The translations under genes were made by a program, and so were the position numbers. A stretch of 64,000 nt of DNA, from positions 16,227,430 through 16,291,429 of the forward strand of contig OX578276.1 of NCBI GenBank assembly GCA_951217055.1. The letters run 5' to 3'. The stretch's first letter is position 1. Every line of letters begins with the position of its first letter. Shown here piece after piece: positions 46,706-56,324 of this stretch. The DNA comes from Gerris lacustris. Its lineage: Eukaryota; Arthropoda; Insecta; Hemiptera; Gerridae. The notes under the pieces were generated by a model that did not search any database, was not told the DNA's origin, and saw only the letters and a program-made list of their open reading frames with translations.

Positions 46706-47515
46706 GGAACTTAGTTCCTTATGGCACGTTACAGCGTCTGGAGCCCGGGAGTGAATCCGAAAAAACACTGTCACAAAACTGAAATCGACCCATGACGATA
46801 ACTTGAGCCGATGTGTTGACCGATGTGGAAGACATGTTTATTTTAGCAAAGCTCGCGTAATCGTTCAAATGTAAAATTGAAATTTTTGGACGGGAAAAAT
46901 TCTAACTTATTCTATTCAATGAGACATACAACTTTTTTAAATTAATATTTTTTTCAGTAAAACCAACACCGATACTGCTATGAAGTGTTTAAGATCGCTA
47001 AATTTATTAAAACGAACCTAAACGTTTAAAATAGAGAAAACTAAGTTTTAACTGATATCTTACATTCTAACGTAACGATTTTTATATAACGTCATTCACA
47101 AAGTAAAGTAAAATTGAAACAGGCATGTAAAATTTCAACCTGATACAAGCAGATGTTTTTGAGTAGGGAAGAGATATATTTTAAATTAGTAGGCCGGGTA
47201 GGGGAACGCAGTTCTGTTTCCCATCTACTACCACCATCCTCTTTAACTATATCAACTCATCATGAGTCCAAAAATTCCAATTTTAAATTTGAAGCTTACG
47301 TTTACGCGGGCGTTGCGTGTGAACGCTTGGGCGGATAACGTTGTCCAACGAACCTGTCCTGGGCATTGGTAAAATGAACATGTGTACCAAATTTCAACTG
47401 TCGGTCAACTTTTACACAAGTTATCGTCATCCGTAGATTTCGTGACGCTTTTAGCGTGACGGTGATTTTGGTCGTTTTGGCTCCAGAACGTGCCATAAGG
47501 AACTTCGTTCCAAAA
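46706..47515. mobile_element. Inverted-repeat element with GTTCCTTATGGCACGTT ends
   Basis: GGAACTTAGTTCCTTATGGC at 46,709 pairs with GCCATAAGGAACTTCGTTCC ending near 47,513. CTGGAGCC/GGCTCCAG adjoin them on the inside. The interior (46,850-47,430) is related to the dispersed repeat of 1430-2000 and 48,640. No ORF. Superfamily unknown. Confidence 0.7.
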
Positions 47516-47750
47516 TGCAATTTACCTCCTCACAACAACAACAATATTATACCGGGTGTCCTATAACTACTCCCCTTCCATATTAACTTTTGCAATATTT
47601 CAAATAAAATATTTTTCAAGCTTATCCGAAAATGGAGTCCTAAATATTTTTTGTTAGTCCTTTCGAAGATACCTATTTTATCGTTTAGGTAAAATAAAAA
47701 ATGAGTTGATTATTATGAGTTGACCAGATATATTATTTATCAGGGCCGCT

Positions 47751-48191
47751 GAGAGGATTTCCGGGCCTCTGGGCAAGTTAGCTTCTGGACCCCTTTAAAC
47801 GAATAACGGTGGGGGTTTGGGGGTCCTCCCCCAGAGAATTTTTAAATTTAAGTGCAAAAAGATGAGTTTTAAGGATTTCTGAGGGCAAGTTTGTCCTTAC
47901 AGGATGTTGGGCGCGGGGACGAATTTTGAAGTTTAACTAAGGTGGGCTAAAAAACACAAATAATTAAGTTGTTTTGTAGCTGGCAAGCTTAAAAATTGCA
48001 TTACATGTAAAAAATGTAAAATGTATTAATATCAGTTAATATGATTTGTCATTCAGTTTCTCTCCTGTAAATTAGCATTGACCATATTGAATAAGGTGAA
48101 AACATCACAAAAATCTAAGTAACTAAATGAAACAAAAAATCAAACTTCCGTACTCATGACACATTAGGAAGAATTTTAAGTTCCTCACAAT
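47751..48191. mobile_element. hAT-like repeat copy carrying an empty target site
   Basis: It starts CAGGGCCGCTGAGAGGATTT, the inverse of the end at 34,433, and parallels the family copy at 33,905-34,433 plus 30,240-30,284 in reverse. At about 48,150 it has TACTCATGACACATTAGG, i.e. an uninterrupted version of the site where the 30,285-33,896 element inserted. It is then cut by the MITE at 48,192. Confidence 0.7.
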
Positions 48192-48414
48192 CAGTGGCGT
48201 ACCTAGGGCAGTGGGGGCTCCTCGCTAAAGAAATTGATAAGAAAAAAAGAAGAAATATTTGCGTTCAGCACTAAATGGGGCCCCCTGACAAAGGTGTATT
48301 AGTATAATTCCATTTAGATTTAATTATACTCTAAAGAGCCCCCATCAGCATTGGGGTACAAAGATAGTAGGTTCATGTTTTTTTTTATTTGTGGGCCCCC
48401 TAGTTACGCCACTG
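48192..48414. mobile_element. Short hAT MITE
   Basis: Ends are CAGTGGCGTACCTAGG and CCTAGTTACGCCACTG. Flanks CTCACAAT and ATCACAAT are a 7-of-8 target duplication. The related repeat at 30,225 (GATTGTGAAGAAC) shows the same site without the insert. GGGGGCTCC and GGGCCCCC words lie near the ends. Confidence 0.83.
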
Positions 48415-48639
48415 ATCACAATATCCTTCTTGCCTTTTTTGTTGTAAAAAAAACCTTTTTCAACATCTCTGACTGGACCCCCTAGGACAGTGGGCCCCCC
48501 GCACCGCGGGGGCTGGTGGTAGCTATATCCGGCCCTGCACATAGCTTTCTCGCATCCTATCATGTACTTTATTGTTATATTAACATTAAAATTATTGTTA
48601 TATTAGTTTATTGTTGTATTGTTTATTGTGTAAAAACAA

Positions 48640-49095
48640 TTAATATAATTTTAGCGATCTTTAACACTTCATAGCGGTGTGGCAGTTGATTTAGTAAAAA
48701 ACTGTATTTGAAAAAAATGTTTGTCTCATTGAATAGATGAAGTTAGATTTTTTCCTGACCTAAAATTCCAATTTTAAATTTGAAGTTTACTATACGCGAG
48801 TGTTGCTCGTGAACGCTTGGACGTATAACGTTGTCCAACGAACTTGACTGTATTAGTAAAATGAACATGTCTACCAAATTTCATCAAAATCAGTCGACAT
48901 TTTCTCAAGTTATCGGCGCACGTTTCATAATTCGACAGACAGACACAAGACCAAAAATGTTCCCTGATGTCTGAAACGGATTTCTGTCTTTGAATTTTTA
49001 AAATCGGAGACATAAAAGTTTTTCGTTCTCAATAGTGAACACAATGATAAAAAAAAAAAAATGATAATTATTTCCGTTACCTTCGGTAAGCTCGG
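48640..49095 (+). repeat. Dispersed GACAGACAGAC repeat copy
   Basis: It contains TTTAGCGATCTTTAACACTT, a CGTGAACGCTTGGACG block, GACAGACAGACACAAGACC, TTCCCTGATGTCTGAAACGG and ends TTCGGTAAGCTCGGAAGC. It is the best-conserved copy outside the palindrome. Confidence 0.65.
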
Positions 49096-49173
49096 AAGCA
49101 AAAAAGAAAAACTTAATTTGAGGTTTCAAACAGAAAATAAAAGAGAGGGGGGGAGGGAAACATACTTTGCACG

Positions 49174-50029
49174 TAGGGTTGCCACCTCCTGGTATTTTGA
49201 TTCCGAGAGATAATAATAATTATAATAGTTACCATTACCTACACCAGCGACCACCAAAATAAAGAGAACACTCAAAATATAACAAATAATTTGAGGCATA
49301 TTTTATTTTTTTATTTCAAAATTACATTTTTCATTGAAACAGAATAAATAGTAGAAGAGTAATGGAGCGAAAATTATTACACATGCATATTATTATTTGA
49401 TTTTAAACTTATATTTTTCATTAGAACGAACAGATTTAAGAATTTCAGGCCTTGAACTCACAAATTTAAAAAATTCTTTACATTCCATTTGAAAGTTTAC
49501 AAATGTCTATATCTCTGCCTTTACATGCTGTCAAACGATTTCTTTCTTTAGTCCATATATCCAAGACTATACTACAAATTCGCTCACATTGGGCGTTCGA
49601 CACAGGTACAGACAAAACACAAAAAACCCGTTTTTTTTAACATAGTGCCACCTCAGGCCCACTCTTTTAACTGATTTTGCAATAGTATCTTGAACCTCTC
49701 TCAAAACGCAAAAATCGTCATAAAGTTTATCCTCTTCTATGTTTATCTTGAGATCATTGGCCAAATCTCTCAAGTTATCCCAAGAGATTGGAATTTTCAT
49801 GGAAAGCATGCTCATTTTACTGAATTCTGAATTGTCATAATCATACCCGTCCTGTCCCCGTCATCCAGGAAACTAGACTCAGACTCTCACAAGGGACACC
49901 GACTGTCCAACTTCAAATTCCGGGAGAATATGAATTATTACTAAATACTTCCTGGAGACGGGAGATTACTATTTTAAGAAACCACTTCCGGGAGACCATC
50001 CCGGAAATCCGGGAGAGGGGGCAACCCTA
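49174..50029. mobile_element. hAT element deletion derivative, TSD TTTGCACG
   Basis: The ends TAGGGTTGCCACCTCC and GGGGGCAACCCTA are inverted repeats. TTTGCACG is duplicated at 49,166-49,173 and 50,030-50,037. CCGGGAGA/TCTCCCGG-like words recur near the right end. It retains a C-terminal piece of a transposase on the minus strand. Confidence 0.9.
49440..49815 (-). pseudogene. hAT transposase C-terminal remnant
   Basis: The 82-aa ORF 49,567-49,815 has a KLYDDFCVLREVQDTIAKS segment. Past its stop, another frame (about 49,590-49,500) reads NAQCER- and W-T-ERNRLTA-like words, the pattern of the conserved hAT dimerisation region (SNA..ER...). Several frames are needed, so it is dead. Its position inside TAGGG ends with an 8-bp duplication supports the call. 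Family assignment is from motif memory. Confidence 0.5.
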
Positions 50030-50237
50030 TTTGCACGGGTAAATGATTTGGATCGGGCCGCCCCTGATTGTAATAGTAGTGTTGGCTTGAGGCCATTTCA
50101 TTCCTATAAAATTAAGGAGGAAAGAGACATGAAAAGGATTAACAGTCACTCTTAAATGCTTTGACAAGAGACTCAGCTGTCTTATCTCCTGCCTCTTTTA
50201 TCTCAGCTCTAGCCTCTAGCTCTCTTTTATCAGTAAC

Positions 50238-50395
50238 TGTAATAAACTCAAGACAACAATAACTTATTTAAGTAAGCTTTAATAAATAGTAAATTGAACA
50301 TGGAATATAATAGGCACGTGAAAACATAATCTCAAACAGAAGGTTATAACAAAACAGGTTAAGGTTAAGAATTATTAATCAGTGTTACCCCCACA
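50238..50395 (-). repeat. 3' LTR of the Gypsy element
   Basis: 158 bp. The purine-rich GGGGAGAAT (about 50,396-50,404, minus strand) lies directly upstream of it on the coding strand, a plausible polypurine tract. Confidence 0.88.
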
Positions 50396-50406
50396 TTCTC
50401 CCCAGC

Positions 50407-51816
50407 TTATATATAATCCTTCAGGTATGATGGGGATTGACGAGGGCGTCCACTTCTGCGACATATTGAGGACTGACCATTGTTGGATAAGTTAGAAGAT
50501 GGTGAAGTTACCGGATGACCAGTGGTCAATGTACGATGAGAATAAGATGATGATGGTCCCTGAGGAGAATTATGTGGTTGCTCAAGTGATGGATTAGTTT
50601 GTAGTTGGTGAGGCGATGAGTGAGTTAGTAGTTGGTCAGGCAATGAGTGAGTTTGTAGTTCGTCAGGTGATGGGTGATTAACATTCCTTTCTGATATCTT
50701 CTCATCAAATTGTAGCACTGGGGAAATGTCCTGGTCATGAACCTTCTCTTGATTAACTTCTTCTGAATTCTCCTCTGGCTGTGGATCAGGGCTACCCGCT
50801 GGAGCAAGATGCCGGGTAGAGATTGTAGTCTCCCTACCGTCTTGGAGTCTCACATGAGCATAAAATGGATTAGCTTCAATTAAAGTTACCTTATCAACTA
50901 AGGGTTCATACTTCGATTGACGAACTAGTCTTCTCATAAGAACTGGGCCTGGATTTAGCAACCAAGATGGAGTAGAGGTTCCATTGTTAGAACGTCTGGG
51001 GTGACTGAACATTCTTTCGTGAGGAGTTGTGTTTGTAGAAGTACAGAGGAGAAAACGAATAGAGTGTAAAGCTTCTGTTAAAACGTCTTCCCAACGTGTA
51101 TCTGGAAGTCCTCTATCCTTCAATGCAAGCTGTATAGTCCTCCAGATGATTCCGTTGTATCTCTCTACTTGGCCGTTGCCCCGCGGATTATATGGAGTCG
51201 ATCGACTGGTCGCTACACTCGCAGAAGTCAAGTAGTCCTTTACTTCTCGTGACATGAATGAGGCCCCTTGATCAGAGTGAACATAGGCGGGCATACCAAA
51301 TAGAGAAAATAACTGTTTAAAACAATTAATAACCGTGAGGCTGGACATATCTTTGCATGGGTAAGCAAAGGGGAAGCGTGAATACTCATCCACAATGACA
51401 AGTAGATAGCGACTCGCTGAAGAAGATGGTAGAGGACCCTTGAAATCTATATTGAGCCTTTCAAAGGGCTGGGTGGCCTTAATAAGTTGAGTAGATCTGT
51501 TGTGAAATCGTGGTTTGATTTGTGCACAAGTATTACAAGAATCTGTGACCCTTCGTACCTCTTCTAAGGTGTAAGATAAATTCTTTGCTCTGATCCAATG
51601 ATATAATCTAGTTACTCCGGGATGGCAAAGAGATTGATGCCAGTGCTTTAGTTCGTCAATATTTTTAACAGATGCACAGATTCTAGAGAGGGTGTCAGCA
51701 GCTGCATTTTGATTACCCGCCCTGTAAATAATATCGTATGTATAACAAGTAAGTTCTAATCTCCATCTGAGAATTTTCTCATTCTTTATTTTTCCTTTGT
51801 GATGCATATCAAACAT
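50407..51816 (-). pseudogene. pol: Gypsy RNase H end and integrase
   Basis: 469 residues. Residues 1-45 are the RNase H tail (HKGKIKNEKILRW, AADTLSR). The integrase zinc domain has His residues near 60 and Cys 94/97 (CNTC). The catalytic triad is D124 (NIDFKG), D182 (SDQGASF) and E218 (GQVERYN), all present. After residue 370 there is a low-complexity tail of HSLPDQ/HSSPHQ-type repeats. The frame is separated from the RT/RNase H part by a TGA at about 51,843. The integrase itself looks undamaged, but it could not be produced without reading through upstream stops. Confidence 0.85.
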
Positions 51817-51846
51817 AAAGGCTACGGAGCGTTGATCCGTTATTAA

Positions 51847-52497
51847 TCAAAAATGTCTTCCTAGTAGGAAATGTTTCCATTTTCGAACGGACTCAACAAT
51901 CGCGTAAGCCTCTTTCTCAACTGAGGAGTGCCTGAGCTCTGAGTTAGATAGGGTCCTTGAGAAGAATGCGACTGGGCGACCATTTTGTGAAAGTGCCGCA
52001 CCTATAGCTCCATCTGATGCATCTGTTTCTATTGTGAACATGACATCGTTATCTATGGCAGCTATGGTAGATTTAGCAATGTCTTGTTTTATATCTTGAA
52101 AGGCTTGTCTAGCAGCCGATGACAACGGAAACTTACTCTGAGTTAGAGGCTTGATCTTGGAACTGAAGTTATGTATGAAAGTAGAATAATGTGAAAACAT
52201 TCCTAGAACTCTTCTTAGAGATTTTACATCAGTTGGGACTGGTAGATCGAGTAGAGGTTGCAATCTGTCAGGGTCTGGTTTGATAACCCCGTCACTGATA
52301 ACGTACCCAAGCAATGATATGGAGTTTACTGAAAATATACTCTTTTCCTCATTGATTATTAGGTTATATTTCTTAGCTACCTGCATAAAACTATTTAAAT
52401 TTCTATCATGGTCGGCCTGGTCCACTCCACATATGGTTACATCGTCCATATATGGGAAGACCCCTTTTAACTTTTCAATCTTTATGATTTTATCCAT
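51847..52497 (-). pseudogene. pol: Gypsy RT catalytic half and RNase H
   Basis: 216 residues. It includes PYMDDVTICG (RT catalytic YMDD), LGYVISDGVIKPDP and the RNase H start ETDASDGAIGAALSQNG with the first Asp, then HSSVEKEAYAIVES. It is continuous in frame with the ORF above 52,501 except for one TGA (about 52,498-52,500). At the other end, HF is followed by TGA at a position normally occupied by a residue before the L-x-TDQ motif. These look like point mutations, not rearrangement. Confidence 0.85.
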
Positions 52498-52500
52498 TTC

Positions 52501-53838
52501 TCATTGAAAGGCGGGAGCTCCATTAGTCACTCCAAACGGAATACACGTAAATTGAAAAAGCTGACTGCAAGCTTCAAAAGCAGTATATTGCCTGTCTTTC
52601 TTTCGTATAGGGAACTGATGAAAGGCACTTTTCAGATCTATTTTGCTGTAGACCTTGAATTTCCCCACTTGGTTTGTGACAGCCTCAACTCTGGGCATAG
52701 GATATGCATCTAACAAGGTGAACCGGTTAATTGTTTGCGAATAATCTATAACCATCCTACGTTTGTGGTTTTTACCTTCTACAACAAGAACCTGCGCTCT
52801 CCAAGGAGAGTGACTAGGTTCAATAACTCCTTGACCTAATAGTCGTTCGACTTCTTCTGATATGAACTCCTGGTTGGGTATAGAGTGCCTTCTGGATTTT
52901 ACACAAATAGGCTTGCAGTCAACAGTGAGGTTCTCGAAGAGAAGTACAGGCTTAATGTCAGCTTTCATTAATGCGCAAATAGAAAGAGATGGTCGACTCC
53001 CACCAAAGGGTACTTCTAAAGTTCTGTGTAGCGATAGCAAGTCGTGCCCCAAAATCATGTCTGCACACAAATCTGGTAGAACACCAAGAGTGATACTGTT
53101 ATATGTATGTCCTAGCATACAAATGTCTACTTTGCATTCTTCTTGGGTAGTAGAGGTAAAGTTCGTGTTAGCCATGGTAACTCGGTTATTACCACAGTTC
53201 TTTACAGGAATCTGTTTGAGTTGAACAAAGTCTTTATTAATAAAACTGGAGGTGCTACCCGTATCGATTAAAGCTGTAGCCTGGTAGTTACCAACCAGGA
53301 CAGGAACCAGTGTCTTTGACAGACCAGGCAGAGTAGGTTGTAATTTGGTATATGAGTTAGCGCAGTATAAGAGGGCTAGAGTACTACTTTGCGTCTCAGC
53401 TACCGAGTTCCGCTCAGTATGTAATGAAGCTACTATCTGCTGATTTGGTTTGTACCTGCCAGACTTACAAGCTCTCTGGAAATGTCCCTTTTTTGAACAA
53501 TTCTTACAAACTGCATTCTTAGCAGGGCAGGAACCACGAGGATGGAAGGAATGACTACAAAAATAGCACAATTTGTTAACCGCGGCCATGGTCTCGGGAG
53601 CTTCCAGATTTTTTTCTTCTCCCTCAGTTGATACTTCATTATTTATAGGTTGAGAAATGGAGTTTATTACGGGAGGGTAGTTAGACGAGCCCGTGTATTG
53701 TTGCGCCTGTGATTCGGCTGACTCAAGAGACCTAGCCAAATTGAATGCCTCATCAAGTGTCAAAGATGGCTTCTCTAATAACCTTTGACGTATGTCCTGA
53801 TTGTAATCCAGTGATAAATGAGTCGCAGATACACTCAT
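52501..53838 (-). pseudogene. pol: Gypsy Gag zinc knuckles, protease and N-terminal RT
   Basis: 445 residues. There are two CX2CX4HX4C knuckles at 91-104 (CYFCSHSFHPRGSC) and 111-124 (CKNCSKKGHFQRAC), the protease active site DTG at 192-194, and RT blocks including IDLKSAFHQFPI and IPFGVTNGAPAFQ at its end. The apparent ATG is in a shifted frame: the first dozen residues do not belong to Gag, and the true gag frame joins near residue 15 by a frameshift at about 53,790. Confidence 0.83.
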
Positions 53839-53872
53839 CTCTGTTAACCTCAGCAGTTACAGCCTTAAACCC

Positions 53873-54223
53873 TCACTCCCTGGCCATAGATTTGAGTTGT
53901 TCTAAGAATTGATCAATAGTTTCTCCTGGCTTTTGTTTTTGAGTGGCTAATTGATGCCTTGCAAATACCTCATTAACTGGTTTTAAATAGGCTGATTTTA
54001 ATATTGTAACTGCATCATTGAAGGTACCGCAATCACTTATTCTATCGTAAATAGTAGCACTTACATTGTTTATGAGTAGCTTCAGCTTATCCGATTCTGA
54101 TAACCGCTCGGGCTCGGACGAAATATAATTGTAGAACGTTTTCTGCCAATGCTTCCACTCTAGTCCTGCAGTAGGCGAGTTCGGATCTATTGTTAGTTTC
54201 TCAGGCTTTAGGAGTTTGTTCAT
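53873..54223 (-). pseudogene. gag: Gypsy Gag N-terminal region
   Basis: 116 residues from ATG 54,223. It has EWKHWQKTFYNYI and ETIDQFLEQLKSMA, typical of the retrotransposon Gag (UBN2/Retrotrans_gag) domain. It ends at a TGA; the same frame stays open for about 35 codons beyond (AVTAEVNRDECICDSFITGL), where a frameshift leads to the next ORF. Confidence 0.8.
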
Positions 54224-54248
54224 GATGAATTATTACTATTTATTAAAT

Positions 54249-54393
54249 TGTAATAAACTCAAGACAACAATAACTTATTTAAGTAAGCTTTAATAAATAG
54301 TAAATTGAACATGGAATATAATAGGCACGTGAAAACATAATCTCAAACAGAAGGTTATAACAAAACAGGTTAAGGTTAAGAATTATTAATCAG
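54249..54393 (-). repeat. 5' LTR of the Gypsy element, larger part
   Basis: Matches 50,238-50,382 without visible differences. The remaining 14 bases of the LTR (GTGTTACCCCCACA) lie at 54,898-54,911, beyond the inserted element. Confidence 0.88.
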
Positions 54394-54897
54394 ATACTAC
54401 GTTCACACATCGTTTTGAAAGCGTTTCGGATCCAATTCGTTTTCAAAACGATACGCGTTCGTACAACAAAAAATACAGGTGATCGAAATATTTGTTTTCG
54501 AAATCTCGTAACGGTGACGTCACGAGTAAAACCTTCTTTCTTGTTACCCAATATGTCCGCGAATTTTTACATTTTATTTACAAGTTATTATAAGTTTTTA
54601 CAGGTTCTTTATAGTATTAAATTTTGTTTAAAAACGTTTTTGCAGTTAAAAAAAAAGAAACGGAAGCTCACGAAAACAAAGAACTTAAAAAGTGGAAAAG
54701 AGTAAAATAACCTGAAACCTCGATCCCCTCCACGACTTGTTCACACGAGCGTTTTGAATTCGATCCCCCGTTCCGATCACGTATTTTTGGTGGATCGGAT
54801 CTAAACCGATACGATCCGTCGATCTCCGTTCGTACAGCGTTTTGAACTAGCGGATCGTTTTCAAAACCGTTTCCAAAACGATGTGTGAACGTAGTAA
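54394..54897. mobile_element. Inverted-repeat element inserted in the Gypsy 5' LTR
   Basis: The ends TACTACGTTCACACATCG (54,395) and CGATGTGTGAACGTAGTA (to 54,896) are perfect inverted repeats that extend with few mismatches (CGTTTTGAAAGCG/CGTTTCCAAAACG). Further TTCACACGAGCGTTTTGAA and GGATCG words are repeated inside. Comparing both LTRs shows the interrupted site TCAGTG; the duplication appears to be only AG, so the superfamily is unresolved. There is no credible ORF. Confidence 0.85.
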
Positions 54898-55013
54898 GTG
54901 TTACCCCCACAGTAACCAAGAACACTATTAAGGGTAAAGTAATCAGACGTAGCAAACAAATAAGCTGCTCAGTGGTGTTTTTGTATCAGACTGTAAAGAT
55001 TCCTGTCTCTTAG

Positions 55014-55076
55014 TCAAAACAAAATTCTTCGCCATGGAACAACCCCCAACCCTTTTCAAACTTGGATTTAATACAG
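55014..55076 (+). CDS. Candidate 63-bp exon upstream of the zinc fingers
   Basis: A pyrimidine-rich CCTGTCTCTTAG acceptor and the donor ACAG/GTGATT bracket a 63-base open segment, phase 1 at both ends, with an in-frame ATG at 55,034 in good context (GCCATGG) giving MEQPPTLFKLGFNT. It can be read either as an internal exon continuing the 38.3-39.1 kb exons or as the 5' exon of a separate gene that starts at this ATG. Joining it to 55,144 restores the finger frame exactly. Confidence 0.6.
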
Positions 55077-55143
55077 GTGATTATATTTCTTGTTTATTAA
55101 CCATATTTTAACAAAACATTTTACTGAATTTGTATTGTTTTAG

Positions 55144-56324
55144 GTCAGGCTAATAATCAGGCAACTGATGAGGCAAGTGATGAGGGTTTGCAGAGTTCTT
55201 ACTCTACACATACTGCACAACTACAGTCTGATCTTCAGATCCATGACCACTCTGTGCATAAGAACCAAAATGTTACTCAGTGTCCTCACTATGAGTACAA
55301 TTCCAACACTACGGCTCATTTGAAAAACCACACTGACACTGTACATGAGAAAATAACTTTGCACTGCTCTCTCTGTGATTATAAAACAAACCGAAAGAAG
55401 TATCTAAAAACACATATTGTCACAAAACATTATGCAAGAAGGGCATTTCAATGCAACCATTGTGAGTATAAAGCCATCTGGAAGAGTACTCTGAAAAAAC
55501 ATATAGACTCTGTTCATAACAAAATAAGGGCCTTTCAGTGTTCTCAATGTGAGTATAAAGCCAACTTGAAGAGTACTCTGAAAACACATATAGACTCTGT
55601 TCATAACAAAATAAAGGCCTTTCAGTGCCCTCAATGTGAGTATAAAGCCAACTTGAAGAGTACTCTGAAAACACATATAGACTCTGTTCATAACAAAATA
55701 AGGTCCTTTCAGTGTTCTCAATGTGAGTATGAAGCCAACTTGAAGGGTAATCTGAAAACACATATAGACTCTGTTCATAACAAAATAAGGGCCTTTCAGT
55801 GCCCTCAATGTGAGTATAAAGCCAACTGGAAGAGTACTCTGAAAAAACATATAGACTCTGTTCATAACAAAATAAGGGCTTTTCAGTGCCCTCAATGTGA
55901 GTATAAAGCCAACTTTAAGGGTAATCTGAAAATACATATTGACACTGTTCATAAGAAAATAAGGACATTTCAGTGTTCTCAATGTGAGTATAAAGCCTAC
56001 TGGAAGTGTACTCTAACAAAACATATTGACTCTGTTCATAACAAAATAAGGGCCTTTCAGTGCTCTCAGTGTGAGTATAAAGCCAACTTGAAGAATAATC
56101 TGAAAATACATATTAACTATGTTCATCACAATATAAGGGCCTTCCAGTGCTCCCAGTGTAAGTATAAAACTAACAGGAAGAATGATCTGAAAAGACATAC
56201 TAACTCTGTTCATAACAAAATAAGGGCCTTTCAGTGCTCTCACTGTGGGTATAAAACCAACTCAAAATGTAGTTTGAGAATACATATTGGCGCTATACAT
56301 AAGAAGATAATTCCATTTTATTGA
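55144..56324 (+). CDS. C2H2 zinc-finger protein exon, 11-12 fingers
   Basis: The acceptor TTGTTTTAG ends at 55,143; the exon runs to TGA at 56,322-56,324. The first finger (CPHYEY) lacks its second Cys; eleven others are complete C-x2-C-x12-H-x4-H fingers, of the type CSQCEYKANLKSTLKTH, joined by a fixed 7-residue linker such as NKIRAFQ. The DNA period is 87 bases and neighbours are very alike, so the array expanded recently by tandem duplication. Such arrays bind DNA, and the protein is presumably a nuclear transcription regulator. The acidic IKTEATSP exons at 38.3-39.1 kb could be its N-terminus. The ORF has no damage. Polyadenylation-like AATAAA words occur at about 56,438 and 56,475. Confidence 0.88.

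Larger units (their letters stand above)
45432..48537. mobile_element. hAT-type composite element, TSD CACATAGC
   Basis: The ends are CAGGGCCGGATAT and ATATCCGGCCCTG (perfect inverted repeats). CACATAGC is duplicated at 45,424-45,431 and 48,538-48,545. The 3.1-kb interior is itself a nest: a hairpin cluster (45,990-46,150), an inverted-repeat element (46,706-47,515), a hAT-like end (47,751) and a small hAT MITE (48,192-48,414). No transposase ORF is seen. C and G runs sit just inside both ends. Confidence 0.9.
50238..54911 (-). mobile_element. Ty3/Gypsy LTR retrotransposon, TSD GTAAC
   Basis: The 3' LTR (50,238-50,395) and the 5' LTR (54,249-54,393 plus 54,898-54,911, split by an insertion) are each about 158 bp, TGTGGGGGTAACAC...TTTATTACA on the minus strand, and look identical. 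GTAAC flanks both outer ends (50,233-50,237 and 54,912-54,916). The order gag, protease, RT, RNase H, integrase is Ty3/Gypsy. The coding region is broken by two TGA codons in pol, a TGA in gag and a frameshift. Confidence 0.92.

Noticed and set aside
50030..50060. Another hAT right end (GGCCGCCCCTG at about 50,058)
   Set aside because: No matching left end or target duplication could be found in the window.
55404..56243. Long minus-strand ORFs opposite the zinc-finger exon
   Set aside because: They are antisense shadows of the 87-bp finger repeat; the plus-strand frame has the perfect C2H2 spacing.
55440..56310. Regular repeats that could suggest a CRISPR-like array
   Set aside because: The period is coding, multiples of 29 residues with C2H2 fingers, and there are no unique spacers; the genome is eukaryotic.
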